The notes: generated from the sequence alone by a model not told the origin. A DNA stretch of 64,000 nucleotides from Dolichospermum flos-aquae CCAP 1403/13F (GCF_012516395.1 NZ_CP051206.1:2524501-2588500), one strand, 5' to 3'; counted from the first letter of the stretch, positions 8,654 through 18,228 are shown. Program-made: numbers and translations.

Positions 8654-10336
8654 ATGGACGGTTGCTTCTCGGTTCACTGCATAAATCCCCATTGTCAACG
8701 TCCCTATCCTCAACCCTGGGGAAACAAATTCTGTAACAGTTGTGGCGCACCGCTGCATCTGTTAAATCGCTATTTCTCTCTTAAACCTCTCGGTGCGGGG
8801 GGATTTGCCCAAATTTACACAATTTGGGATGAAAAGACACAGACAGAAAAAGTGCTGAAGGTGCTGGTAGAAACCTCACCCAAGGCGCTGGAATTATTCA
8901 AGCAAGAAGCGGAAGTTTTAAGTAGTTTCCGTAACTCTGGCGTACCTACAGTTGATGCTGACGGATATTTTCAAATTAATTTGGTTAACCCTAAACCCTA
9001 TCAATTACCATGTTTGGTGATGGAAAAAATCAATGGCTACACTTTAGAGGAAGTATTAATAAATTCTCCTCAAGGTTGTTCCGAAGATTTGGTAATAGGT
9101 TGGTTTATTCAAGCTGTACAGATTTTACAGGAATTACATCAACGCCAAATTATTCACCGAGATATAAAACCTTCTAATTTAATGTTGCGTACTTCTACAC
9201 CCGCAACCCCTGGGAAGGATGATAAATTGGTGCTAATTGATTTTGGCGGCGCTAAACAATTTAGTGGTTCAGTTTTGCGATCGCATCCCACATCTACACG
9301 CTTGTACTCCTCCGGTTATAGTCCTTACGAACAAATTCGCGGTGGTAATGTTGGCCCAGCCGCAGATTTTTATGCTTTAGGACGGACTATAATTCAACTA
9401 CTAACAGGTAAGTATCCGCCAGACTTAGAAGATAGTCTGACAGGTAAATTACGCTGGCGTAATTACCGACAGATTAAATCAGATTTAGCGGATTTAATTG
9501 ATGAGATGGTACAGGATGATCCGAAATTTCGTCCAGCGGATGCAGCTATTATTCATAAGCGATTAATCAAGATTGCTTCTTTACGTCCACACAAGGGGTT
9601 ATTGATCAGCGCAGGTCATTGTGTTGTAACATCAATTACTGATATTACTCAATTCATAAGTAATACTACTGTATTTATAATTGAGGGAATATATAAATTT
9701 TTATTAGCTTGTTTGGCGACTATTTGGGTGATGATTCTGACAAGTATCTGCGCGGGAATCGGGACTATAATTGGTTTTGTCCTGGCTTACCATACCAGTT
9801 TAGGCGATCGCTGGCTAGAATTACTAACCTATCCATTACCAACATTAGTCCAAAAACAACCTTATATAGCCGCAGAAACTATAGTTTATGGTTTTGCAGG
9901 TTTGGGAACAGGTTGGGGATTAACCTTATCAGGCTGTTTTGGACAAAAGCGGCGGTTTCTGATCACAGCTTTAATGGGCTTAATTGGCTACAGTTTAGGC
10001 TGGATAGCTTGTCAATTCATCACCACTCCAAATCCGGCGGAAAGCTTAGTCACATGGATTTTAATCTCACTTCCCCTCTTAACCCTCGGCTTAGGTCTTC
10101 GCAGTCATCAAATCGCTTATGCTGTCATTGCAGGTTTAGGTAGCGCCAACTTGATAGCCATTTTCGTGCGGTTAGGATTGAGACTGCATTTATTCCATTT
10201 TTCCAGTCAACCACAAGGGCTTGATGTATTTTCACCCATAGGTTTTTTTAGTTTAGTGAGTATCTTAATTAGTTTTTCCTTGAGTATAAGCTATTACCTA
10301 GTTGTCCCTTGCTTACGCTGGTTAGGTTGGCGATAA
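8654..10336 (+). CDS. Zinc-ribbon Ser/Thr protein kinase with C-terminal membrane helices
   Basis: 560 residues. An N-terminal zinc ribbon is formed by C9, C14, C27 and C30. A Hanks-type kinase domain follows: glycine loop LGAGGFAQ at 46-53, K69, catalytic HRDIKPSN at 168-175 and DFGGAK at 196-201. After residue 305 there is no extracellular sensor; instead about five to six hydrophobic segments (roughly 340-555) anchor the protein. This 4-Cys kinase plus membrane bundle is a cyanobacterial architecture. All catalytic residues are present, so it should phosphorylate proteins at the membrane; targets are unknown. It is monocistronic, with a palindromic repeat just downstream. Confidence 0.9.
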   Translation: MDGCFSVHCINPHCQRPYPQPWGNKFCNSCGAPLHLLNRYFSLKPLGAGGFAQIYTIWDEKTQTEKVLKVLVETSPKALELFKQEAEVLSSFRNSGVPTVDADGYFQINLVNPKPYQLPCLVMEKINGYTLEEVLINSPQGCSEDLVIGWFIQAVQILQELHQRQIIHRDIKPSNLMLRTSTPATPGKDDKLVLIDFGGAKQFSGSVLRSHPTSTRLYSSGYSPYEQIRGGNVGPAADFYALGRTIIQLLTGKYPPDLEDSLTGKLRWRNYRQIKSDLADLIDEMVQDDPKFRPADAAIIHKRLIKIASLRPHKGLLISAGHCVVTSITDITQFISNTTVFIIEGIYKFLLACLATIWVMILTSICAGIGTIIGFVLAYHTSLGDRWLELLTYPLPTLVQKQPYIAAETIVYGFAGLGTGWGLTLSGCFGQKRRFLITALMGLIGYSLGWIACQFITTPNPAESLVTWILISLPLLTLGLGLRSHQIAYAVIAGLGSANLIAIFVRLGLRLHLFHFSSQPQGLDVFSPIGFFSLVSILISFSLSISYYLVVPCLRWLGWR

Positions 10337-10360
10337 CAATTAAAAATTCTTGAAACCCTT

Positions 10361-10388
10361 GTAGAGACGTTCCATGGAACGTCTCTAC
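10361..10388. repeat. 28-bp perfect palindrome, left copy bounding the NACHT island
   Basis: GTAGAGACGTTCC followed by its exact reverse complement, centred on CCATGG, within a longer conserved block beginning TTGAAACCC and ending AGATGTCT. The same block recurs at 17352-17379, so the ATPase/NACHT pair is bracketed by direct copies. As RNA it would form a strong hairpin and could end transcription of the kinase gene. The family looks like a small non-autonomous dispersed repeat. Confidence 0.85.
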
Positions 10389-10525
10389 GATCTTTTTAGG
10401 AGATGTCTTTTGTAATCCCCCTAGTGGAATATTTTTATTTTTATATAAGATTCCTACGGGCAAAAACAATACTAAAATAAAGATAATACCCTAAAACACA
10501 GCTTTTTGCCCAGTTTATCACTAAT

Positions 10526-11827
10526 ATGAGTAATACCAATTTTTGGAAACCTGCTTACCAGCGATTCAAACCAGAAGAACCTCTGGCTACATCTGAAGAG
10601 TTGCAAAATTTCTACGTCCCCAGAGATAATAGTCCTGTAGACCAGCTTGTTAGTTTATTGGAAATGGAAGATGATCCAGTAAAATTTTTACTTGCAGGTC
10701 ATCGAGGAGGCGGTAAAACTACTGAACTGCGACGACTAGAACAAAAATTAGCGAATACACATACTGTTATTTGGATAGATACCCAAACAGCGTTAGATAG
10801 ATATAACATTGGCTATGCTGAAGTTGTAGTTTTGATTGGTTTGCAAATTGCACAGCAAGCTATTAAATCTAATTGGTTATTTAAAAAAGATAAATTATTA
10901 ACAAGACTACAGGACGCACTCAAGACAGTAGTTTATCAAGATAAAGGTACTCAAACTGAAGGTTTGGGAATGCCAGAATTTATCGAAAAAGCAGGATTAA
11001 TTCTCAAACGTGGCTTAACTAGAGAAATCACTAAAACCGTTAATGTCCGTCCAAAATTAACGGAAATTATTGATAGCGTTAATGAAATTATTATCGCTGC
11101 TGAAAAAGAAAATAACCAAAAATTATTTATTATTGTTGATGGACTAGATAGACATGATTTAGTTACAGCTTTGGATATGTTTTCTAGTTCATTGCTGACA
11201 GAATTAAGCTGTCATATTATCTATGCAATTCCCATTGCTTTGCGATATTCGCCGAACTTTAGACAACCAATGGAAAGCTTTCAAAAATGTTTGGATTTGA
11301 ATAATCCTCCCGTTTTTGAATGTGATAATAATCTATGTCCTACAAATAACCCTGATCATATAGGCAGACAAACTCTCGTGAATATAATTAATAAACGTCT
11401 CGATAGCTTAGGCTATGATTATCAAGGTTTATTTACACCTGATGCTTTAGAACTGATTTGTGAAAAAAGCGGTGGTGTGATTCGAGATTTAGTGAGATTG
11501 GCGCGGACTGCTTGTGAAATTGGACAGCGGAAAAAATTGAAGTTAGTAGATTTGGACATTGCAAAAGAAGCTGTGCAAGAAGTCCGCAGAGAATATAATT
11601 TAGATGATTATCAATATCCCGAAATTCATTCAGTACATATTACTGGAAAGTTAACCTCTAAAACCCACAGTTTACCAAAAAAAGGCGAATTTATTATTTG
11701 TGATGAGCTTTTACAAAACAAACTCGTTTTGGGTTATTACAATTCTAGACAAAAATCTTGGTTTGATATTAATCCTATTTTGATAGAGGATTTACAACGT
11801 TGGCAAGAAGCTAACAATTTTCTATAA
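10526..11827 (+). CDS. AAA-type P-loop ATPase paired with NACHT-TPR protein
   Basis: 433 residues, soluble. Walker A GHRGGGKTT is at about 58-66 and a Walker B strand LFIIVDGLDRHD at about 200-211. The remainder looks like an AAA winged-helix lid (QEVRREYNLDDYQY near 365). The N-terminus (WKPAYQRFKPEEPL) resembles ATPases that are encoded next to STAND-type proteins in multicellular bacteria. The C-terminal 60 residues form a small beta-rich tail. It lies 48 bp upstream of the NACHT-TPR gene in the same direction, so the two are probably one operon. The likely role is an ATP-driven partner or loader for that protein; no enzymatic effector is visible. Role is inference. Confidence 0.75.
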   Translation: MSNTNFWKPAYQRFKPEEPLATSEELQNFYVPRDNSPVDQLVSLLEMEDDPVKFLLAGHRGGGKTTELRRLEQKLANTHTVIWIDTQTALDRYNIGYAEVVVLIGLQIAQQAIKSNWLFKKDKLLTRLQDALKTVVYQDKGTQTEGLGMPEFIEKAGLILKRGLTREITKTVNVRPKLTEIIDSVNEIIIAAEKENNQKLFIIVDGLDRHDLVTALDMFSSSLLTELSCHIIYAIPIALRYSPNFRQPMESFQKCLDLNNPPVFECDNNLCPTNNPDHIGRQTLVNIINKRLDSLGYDYQGLFTPDALELICEKSGGVIRDLVRLARTACEIGQRKKLKLVDLDIAKEAVQEVRREYNLDDYQYPEIHSVHITGKLTSKTHSLPKKGEFIICDELLQNKLVLGYYNSRQKSWFDINPILIEDLQRWQEANNFL

Positions 11828-11875
11828 AAACGTGACTATTTTGGAAAGATTACTAATTATCAACTGGTGCTAACT

Positions 11876-14800
11876 ATGCTTTCTGATGACTCCAATTATA
11901 TTTTGACCGAAGCTGATAAAGAAGAATTAGAAAAATTAGTCAGCATCTTAGAACTTTCCAGTGGAACAACAATTATTTTTGCTGTTGCACCAGAAAGTAG
12001 TCCTCAACATTTGGTTGTGCAACAGCTACAAGAAGATTTAAAAAAATGCGAAGAAAAATTTACTTTTGACAACTTTTTTTATAGTGAAAATTCTTTTCAT
12101 AACTTCTTATATAGTTTAGATAAAAATCTGCAATCAGAACGTAAATTAATTATGGCATTTGGTCTTGATCAATTGCCTGCAGATAGATTGGTTAGAGAAA
12201 TGCAGCGTTTAAACTTAGGACGAGAAGAGTTATTTGGTAGAAACTTAATATTAATTTTTTGGTTAAATCAAATAAACTTTCTAGATGAATTTCGTCAGCG
12301 TGCGCCGGATTTTTGGGATTGGCGAGAAAAGGTAGTACAATTTGAAACTCGTAATCCCTTACTTTATCCTTATTTAGAATGGTTAATTGCTGAAAACTCC
12401 TATCTCAAAATGAGTGGGGTAATGCAAGTAAATCGTCAAGTTGATATTTTCCTTGACCAGATTTATGTTTCTCTGCAAGCACAACGACGACAAGAAATCA
12501 TTGATACTTCTGAAAGTAGAGAAATTGAAGCAGTAACTGTTTTAAAATCTCCCTCTAATTTTAGTAGAGGTAAAGGAACAGGAATTGATTTCGATGATAG
12601 GGATGAAACTGAATATTATCAACCTGTACGAGAAAAAATCACATCCATATCTAGTACCAAAACCATTACCGAAAAGGTTGAATTATCCCAGGCAGTAAAA
12701 GCAAATTCTTACAGCGTCATTTTAGGCGCTCCTGGTGCGGGTAAAACTACTCTTTTACGTTATTTAGCTCTGCATTTTGCCACAGCTAAAAGGGATGATC
12801 AAGAAACGGTAATTGGTGGGGAAGCAAAGGAAGATTTAGGAAAAACTCTCCTGCCTATTTTCTTTCGTATTGCTGATTATGCAGAGAAACTAAAACAACA
12901 ACCAAATTTAACTTTAACTGAATATTTACGCCAATTTTATCGTCAGTGGGAAGCTCATTTTCAAACACAAAGAAAAATGGGAACTGAGGGAGCAACATTT
13001 TTATTAGATGCTGCTATGAGTGAAGGAAAATCCTTAATATTGCTAGATGGTTTAGATGAAGTATTTGACCAAGAAAGCCGGAGACAAATTGTAGAATCTA
13101 TTAATCAGTTTGTTAATGATTTTTCTAATAATAAATATGTAATTACTAGCCGCATTGCTGGTTATCGTGATGTGCAATTAAGCAGCCGTTTTGCTGAATA
13201 TATGATTGAAGATATGAGCAGCGAAAAGGTAGAACAGTTTTTATATCGCTGGTGTCGCACAGTAGAAAAAGCACAACAACCAGATGCTAATGAAGAACAA
13301 ATAGAAAGAAAAGGAAATGAGCAAGCAGCAAATATTTTAAACGCAATTCAAGAAAATGAAGGTGTGAAGCGTTTAACCGCAAATCCCCTATTGTTAACTA
13401 TTTTGGCACTGATTCACCGCAATGGGGAACGTTTACCTAACCGTCGGGTGAGGTTATATGAGTTAGCAGTGCAAACTTTGATAGAAGATTGGCAACTTAG
13501 TAAAAAATTACCAGATGCTCCAAAAGTCGTATTAAGAGAAACTGAAGTAGTAGAACTTTTAGCACCTTTAGCATATTGGATGCACGAAGAAAAACCTTCT
13601 GGTTTAGTAACAGAAACGGAGGTACAAGAACAACTAGCAACCAAAATGGCAGAACTGAATGATGCTGAACCAGAATCAGATTTAGTGCGTCAAGCTGTGG
13701 GAGAATTTTTGCGGAAAGTGAGGGAAACAACAGGTTTATTTGTGGAACGCGCACCTGGTGTTTATGGTTTTATGCACCTCACCTTTGAAGAATATTTTGC
13801 GGCTCGTTATATTGCAGATAATGACCAAAGTAAAATTCAAGAACTAATTCAACAACATCTCCATGAACCACGCTGGAATGAGCCAATTCTGTTGTCTTTA
13901 GGGTATTACGGAATTCATCTGCCTGGACAAGTTAAGAAATTAATAGATCAATTATTTAGTAATTTACAAGATTATCAACCTCTACTACAATATGGCGATA
14001 TAAAAATAAAAACCTCTGTTGCTGATAATACAATTATTATTTACTTAAAAGCAGAAGATGATTCAGCAGAAATATTAAAGAATGTAGAATTTAATTTGCA
14101 AGATTTATTTTTTGCAGGACAAGTTATTGCTGAAGTTGAAGTTAGTAATATTTTCCGCAAAAATGTTATTGAAAAATTAGTTATTACTTACATTGGTATA
14201 GATGATGATTTTGATAATGATCTAATTAAGCAACTTTTGCGAACATTACGGAAAATTGAGCTATTTTATCAGAAAGGTGAAGTCATAGCCAAATTAACAG
14301 CAGTAGCTAATGATGTAAGTCTATCTCAAGAAATGCAGATTAAAGCGAAAACAGCTATTTTGTATGTTGCTTGTGGTCAATCATTAGGATTAGATAATTA
14401 TGTAACAGAAATTGTTAATCAATTAGAATCTTCGCTTTTTGATAGTATTAGAAATTTGGTAAAAGAACTGGGTGAAGAAATGACACCTAACCTAGAAATT
14501 AGCCGTCAATTTCATAATCATGAAGAAGGTTATAAAATGGCATTAATTTTTATCACTGCGATGTCTTATGTCAGAAAAGAAAATTATGATAAAGCTATTA
14601 CAATTTTTGAAGATATAGACCAAAAATCAAATAATAGTCTTAAATCATTTATTTATTGGTCTTTGGCTATATGTTATGAAGAGAAAGAAAATTATGATAA
14701 AGCTAATGAATATTATGATAAATGCAAAATAGCTGATGATAATCTATCAAATACATCATTTATTTTTTGGAGAAATTGGGGTTGGTGTCAGAAATCAAAC

Positions 14801-17287
14801 AACAAACATGAACAATCACTTGATTACTACCAAAATGCACTAAATATTATTAATAAAATTCAACATTTCAAATATAAAGCAAGCTGTCTTTTCAGTATAG
14901 GCAGAGTTTATCAAGATTGGGAAAAATACGAACAGGCAATAAATTACTACGAACAAAGTCGGGAACTTTATCAACAATTAGATAAAGAGAAAGATGTAGC
15001 TGATTTGTGGTATTGGATAGCTGTTTGCTATAGAGAATGGGGAAAATATCAACAAGCTGTTGATTGTCAAAACAAAAAATTAGCAAAATATCAGCAGTTA
15101 GAAGACCAAGATAGAATTGCTCTTGCTTACTATCAACTAGGAACGATTTATCAAGGTTGGGGTAAATACGAACAAGCGATAAGTTTCCATGAACAAAGTC
15201 GGGAACTTTATCAACAATTAGGTAAAGAAAAAAATGCAGCTAATCAGTGGTATTGGATAGCTGATTGCTATAGAGAATGGGGAAAATATCAGCAAGCTGT
15301 TGATTGTAAAAATCAAGATTTAGCGATTCTTCAGCAGTTAAATGACCAAGATAGAATTGCTCTTGCTTACTATCAGCTAGGAAGAATTTATCAAGGTTGG
15401 GGTAAATACGAACAGGCAATCAGTTACTACGAACAAAGTCGGGAACTTTATCAACAATTAGATAAAGAGAAAGATGTAGCTGATTTGTGGTATTGGATAG
15501 CTGTTTGCTATAGAGAATGGGGAAAATATCAGCAAGCTGTTGATTGTGAAAACCAAGATTTAGCTATTCGTCAGCAGTTGAATGACCAAGTTAATATTGC
15601 TGATGCTTACTTTCAGCTAGGAAGGATTTATCAAGGTTGGGGTAAATACGAACAGGCAATCAGTTACCACGAACAAAGTCGGGAACTTTATCAACAATTA
15701 GATAAAGAGAAAGATGTAGCTGATTTGTGGTATTGGATAGCTGTTTGCTATAGAGAATGGGGAAAATATCAACAAGCTGTTGATTGTGAAAACAAAAAAT
15801 TAGCTATTCGTCAGCAGTTGAATGACCAAGTTAATATTGCTGATGCTTACTTTCAGCTAGGAAGGATTTATCAAGGTTGGGGTAAATACGAACAGGCAAT
15901 CAGTTACCACGAACAAAGTCGGGAACTTTATCAACAATTAGGTAAGGAAAAAAATGTAGCTAATCAGTGGTATTGGATAGCTGATTGCTATAGAGAATGG
16001 GGAAAATATCAGCAAGCTGTTGATTGTGAAAACCAAGATTTAGCTATTCGTCAGCAGTTGAATGACCAAGTTAATATTGCTGATGCTTACTTTCAGCTAG
16101 GATGGATTTATCAAAGTTGGGGTAAATACAAACAAGTAATAAGTTACTACGAACAAAGTCGGGAACTTTATGAACAATTAGATAAAGAGAAAGATGTCGC
16201 TGATTCGTGGTATTGGATAGCTGATTGCTATAGAGAATGGGGAAAATATCAGCAAGCTGTTGATTGTGAAAACCAAGATTTAGCTATTCGTCAGCAGTTG
16301 AATGACCAAGATAGAATTGCTCTTGCTTACTATCAACTAGGAAGGATTTATCAAGGTTGGGGTAAATACGAACAGGCAATAAATTACCACGAACAAAGTC
16401 GGGAACTTTATCAACAATTAGATAAAGAGAAAGATGTAGCTGATTTGTGGTATTGGATAGCTGTTTGCTATAGAGAATGGGGAAAATATCAGCAAGCTGT
16501 TGATTGTGAAAACCAAGATTTAGCAATTCGTCAGCAGTTGAATGACCAAGTTAATATTGCTGATGCTTACTTTCAGCTAGGATGGATTTATCAAAGTTGG
16601 GGTAAATACAAACAAGTAATAAGTTACTACGAACAAAGTCGGGAACTTTATGAACAATTAGATAAAGAGAAAGATGTCGCTATACGGTTTCGACAAATTG
16701 CTTACTGTCAAATCTTATTAGCCAAAAATACCAAAAATACAATAGAAGCTGCTGAGTTACTGGTACAAGCTGAGAAAAATATCCACCAAGCTATAGAAAT
16801 CAATACTCTAGGACAATATCAAGAAAATCTTGCTTACGATTACACTACACTCAGTTTACTTTACTCAGCAGATCTACATCTTTTACCTGTTGATAACTCT
16901 TCAATACAGGAAAAGATTGGTTTATTTGAGGAATCCTATCACAAAGGCTTAACTTATTTTGATGAACTGGGACAAATAGTAAATAAGGCCGAAGAAGCTT
17001 TAGATATAGCTCGTGTTTACCTAGAGGTAGAAGTTCTAGAAAATCTTGCCCGTAGCGAAGAAATAGCTCAAGGATGTTTAGAAATATTTCAAGATTACAA
17101 CCGCCAAAAATTGACAGCTTCAGCATACAAGCTGTTAGGGGAAATTCACCTGAAACGGACACAGCAAAATCAGCCTGATAATCAAGTTATTGCTCATCAG
17201 TTTTTAACTCAGAGTCTACAAATTTACCAAGATTTAGATTTACAGAAACAAGTTGGAGAGATAAGCATGATACTGGATAATGTATAA
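11876..17287 (+). CDS. Giant NACHT NTPase with degenerate N-terminal NTPase-like domain and TPR array
   Basis: 1803 residues from ATG 11876; an in-frame GTG three codons upstream (11867) is possible but neither has a clear ribosome-binding site. Residues 1-170 look like an NTPase fold that has lost its P-loop (strands TTIIFAVAP, RKLIMAFGLD, RNLILIFWL). A NACHT domain follows, with Walker A GAPGAGKTT near 285 and Walker B LILLDGLDEVFD near 388. A helical region extends to about 870, then TPRs. From about 1005 to 1605, 80-residue double-TPR units repeat eight times, nearly identical even in DNA. This is the STAND architecture of NLR-like sensors: the TPRs bind a signal and NACHT oligomerises. 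No effector domain is recognised at the N-terminus. An antiphage or self-recognition role is inferred. Confidence 0.85.
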   Translation: MLSDDSNYILTEADKEELEKLVSILELSSGTTIIFAVAPESSPQHLVVQQLQEDLKKCEEKFTFDNFFYSENSFHNFLYSLDKNLQSERKLIMAFGLDQLPADRLVREMQRLNLGREELFGRNLILIFWLNQINFLDEFRQRAPDFWDWREKVVQFETRNPLLYPYLEWLIAENSYLKMSGVMQVNRQVDIFLDQIYVSLQAQRRQEIIDTSESREIEAVTVLKSPSNFSRGKGTGIDFDDRDETEYYQPVREKITSISSTKTITEKVELSQAVKANSYSVILGAPGAGKTTLLRYLALHFATAKRDDQETVIGGEAKEDLGKTLLPIFFRIADYAEKLKQQPNLTLTEYLRQFYRQWEAHFQTQRKMGTEGATFLLDAAMSEGKSLILLDGLDEVFDQESRRQIVESINQFVNDFSNNKYVITSRIAGYRDVQLSSRFAEYMIEDMSSEKVEQFLYRWCRTVEKAQQPDANEEQIERKGNEQAANILNAIQENEGVKRLTANPLLLTILALIHRNGERLPNRRVRLYELAVQTLIEDWQLSKKLPDAPKVVLRETEVVELLAPLAYWMHEEKPSGLVTETEVQEQLATKMAELNDAEPESDLVRQAVGEFLRKVRETTGLFVERAPGVYGFMHLTFEEYFAARYIADNDQSKIQELIQQHLHEPRWNEPILLSLGYYGIHLPGQVKKLIDQLFSNLQDYQPLLQYGDIKIKTSVADNTIIIYLKAEDDSAEILKNVEFNLQDLFFAGQVIAEVEVSNIFRKNVIEKLVITYIGIDDDFDNDLIKQLLRTLRKIELFYQKGEVIAKLTAVANDVSLSQEMQIKAKTAILYVACGQSLGLDNYVTEIVNQLESSLFDSIRNLVKELGEEMTPNLEISRQFHNHEEGYKMALIFITAMSYVRKENYDKAITIFEDIDQKSNNSLKSFIYWSLAICYEEKENYDKANEYYDKCKIADDNLSNTSFIFWRNWGWCQKSNNKHEQSLDYYQNALNIINKIQHFKYKASCLFSIGRVYQDWEKYEQAINYYEQSRELYQQLDKEKDVADLWYWIAVCYREWGKYQQAVDCQNKKLAKYQQLEDQDRIALAYYQLGTIYQGWGKYEQAISFHEQSRELYQQLGKEKNAANQWYWIADCYREWGKYQQAVDCKNQDLAILQQLNDQDRIALAYYQLGRIYQGWGKYEQAISYYEQSRELYQQLDKEKDVADLWYWIAVCYREWGKYQQAVDCENQDLAIRQQLNDQVNIADAYFQLGRIYQGWGKYEQAISYHEQSRELYQQLDKEKDVADLWYWIAVCYREWGKYQQAVDCENKKLAIRQQLNDQVNIADAYFQLGRIYQGWGKYEQAISYHEQSRELYQQLGKEKNVANQWYWIADCYREWGKYQQAVDCENQDLAIRQQLNDQVNIADAYFQLGWIYQSWGKYKQVISYYEQSRELYEQLDKEKDVADSWYWIADCYREWGKYQQAVDCENQDLAIRQQLNDQDRIALAYYQLGRIYQGWGKYEQAINYHEQSRELYQQLDKEKDVADLWYWIAVCYREWGKYQQAVDCENQDLAIRQQLNDQVNIADAYFQLGWIYQSWGKYKQVISYYEQSRELYEQLDKEKDVAIRFRQIAYCQILLAKNTKNTIEAAELLVQAEKNIHQAIEINTLGQYQENLAYDYTTLSLLYSADLHLLPVDNSSIQEKIGLFEESYHKGLTYFDELGQIVNKAEEALDIARVYLEVEVLENLARSEEIAQGCLEIFQDYNRQKLTASAYKLLGEIHLKRTQQNQPDNQVIAHQFLTQSLQIYQDLDLQKQVGEISMILDNV
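14900..16690 (+). repeat. Eight 240-bp in-frame tandem repeats encoding TPR pairs
   Basis: The motif TAAATAC(G/A)AACA recurs about every 240 bp, near 14925, 15165, 15405, 15645, 15885, 16125, 16365 and 16605. Each unit encodes a TPR beginning IYQGWGKYEQAI and a second beginning CYREWGKYQQAV. The inner units are almost identical at the nucleotide level, including third codon positions, so they were copied recently or are kept alike by recombination. The first and last units are more divergent. Variation is concentrated at a few codons, for example DLWYWIAV versus NQWYWIAD, and NDQVNIADAYF versus NDQDRIALAYY. Confidence 0.95.
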
Positions 17288-17351
17288 TTAATTACTAATG
17301 ATTATTAATAAACACTTGGTGAGAATTAAATGTGCGTGGTTTGAAACCCGT

Positions 17352-17379
17352 GTAGAGACGTTCCATGGAACGTCTCTAC
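17352..17379. repeat. 28-bp perfect palindrome, right copy bounding the NACHT island
   Basis: Identical in its 28-bp core to the repeat at 10361-10388, and similar in flanks (TTGAAACCC before, TTTTTA and AGATGTCT after). It lies 65 bp past the NACHT-TPR stop and is followed by six T residues, so on the + strand it can also act as an intrinsic terminator for that operon. Confidence 0.85.
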
Positions 17380-17418
17380 TTTTTTACCAGATGTCTAATT
17401 ATCAGTTCCCCAAAACAC

Positions 17419-17459
17419 AGATACCCCTGGTTCATTTTTGTTGTGAACCAGAGGTATCT
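17419..17459. other. 16-bp stem-loop
   Basis: Arms 17419-17434 and 17444-17459 (AGATACCCCTGGTTCA and its complement with one mismatch) around a 9-nt loop. There is no T-run after it. Possibly a second dispersed repeat or an RNA-processing hairpin. The rest of 17288-17730 is AT-rich and I see no gene there. Confidence 0.5.
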
Positions 17460-17730
17460 CATAATTGGTAGACTATAAATCTTTCGGTATACTGAAGTTG
17501 AAACCAATATACACTCTTTATTCCCATTTGCATAGTTCTGTAATAACAATTTATTTAAGTTTTGTATACTTTTAATTATTTCTTTATATTTAAGATTAAT
17601 TAAGCCAGCAAATATCCTGTTTTTCTTCCCTTGTACTAGCAGCATTTTGGTGATAAATACCGCCTAAATCAGCTAATTCGGCACTTAATGATCGGAAATT
17701 AAGTTATTCTGAAGCTTATTTGCAAAAAAT

Positions 17731-17847
17731 ATGGAAACATTGAATATGGAACGCGCTATTTCATTTTTAGGCATTTGTGTTTTCATCGGTATATGCTACG
17801 CCCTGTCCGTGAATCGTCAAGCTGTGCGTTGGCGGACAGTCGCCTAA
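17731..17847 (+). pseudogene. N-terminal fragment of a NupC-like nucleoside transporter
   Basis: A 38-residue frame, probably initiating at the internal ATG 17746 (MERAISFLGICVFIG). It runs through ALSVNRQAVRWRTVA and then hits TAA. A hydrophobic first helix followed by NRxAVRWRTV is the characteristic beginning of concentrative (Na+/H+-coupled) nucleoside transporters, which normally have about 400 residues. No continuation is seen in any frame over the next 150 bp, so the gene appears deleted after its first helix. It could instead be an independent small membrane protein, but the match to the family's start makes truncation more likely. Confidence 0.5.
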
Positions 17848-18007
17848 TGATGCCTTGCTGTTTTCCTAAGGGAACAGGGAACAGTTGTTACCAAAACTGT
17901 AACGATTGAGGATTTATGAATCTGTGGATGAGATAGTGAACAATTAGTACATTAGCAACGTCTTTTGCAATAGACACCCGAAAATCTGGAGTAATTGAGG
18001 TAAAAGG

Positions 18008-18205
18008 ATGAATTCTATCACAACCAATTTTCTGCAACGACGTTATGGAGTAAGTTTGGGCAGACGTTATGTTTTAGCAGCCGCTGGTGTTATGATATTA
18101 GGTGCGTTTGCTTATTCCCCGATAGATAACAGCAATAACGTCTTTACTAGATCTCATCTACCCAATACAGAACTAGGCTTTTTACCGGACGATAATCTAC
18201 TTTGA
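18008..18205 (+). CDS. Small single-pass membrane protein, unknown
   Basis: 65 residues. A basic N-terminus (NFLQRRYGVSLGRRY) is followed by one hydrophobic segment (about 22-37, VLAAAGVMILGAFAY) and a polar C-terminal tail ending LPDDNLL. A good ribosome-binding site (GAGG about 8 bp before ATG) supports a real gene. It lies convergent with the AI-2E-type transporter 23 bp away. The tail resembles targeting peptides of small thylakoid proteins only superficially. No family recognised. Confidence 0.55.
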   Translation: MNSITTNFLQRRYGVSLGRRYVLAAAGVMILGAFAYSPIDNSNNVFTRSHLPNTELGFLPDDNLL

Positions 18206-18228
18206 GAGCAGTATGGCGGATGAGTATG

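Noticed and set aside
14900-16690. Non-coding satellite or CRISPR
   Set aside because: The 240-bp period is a multiple of three and stays in one open frame encoding TPR helices.
17376-17645. 89-codon minus-strand open frame
   Set aside because: It reads through the palindrome flank and the stem-loop, has AT-driven composition and no start signal.
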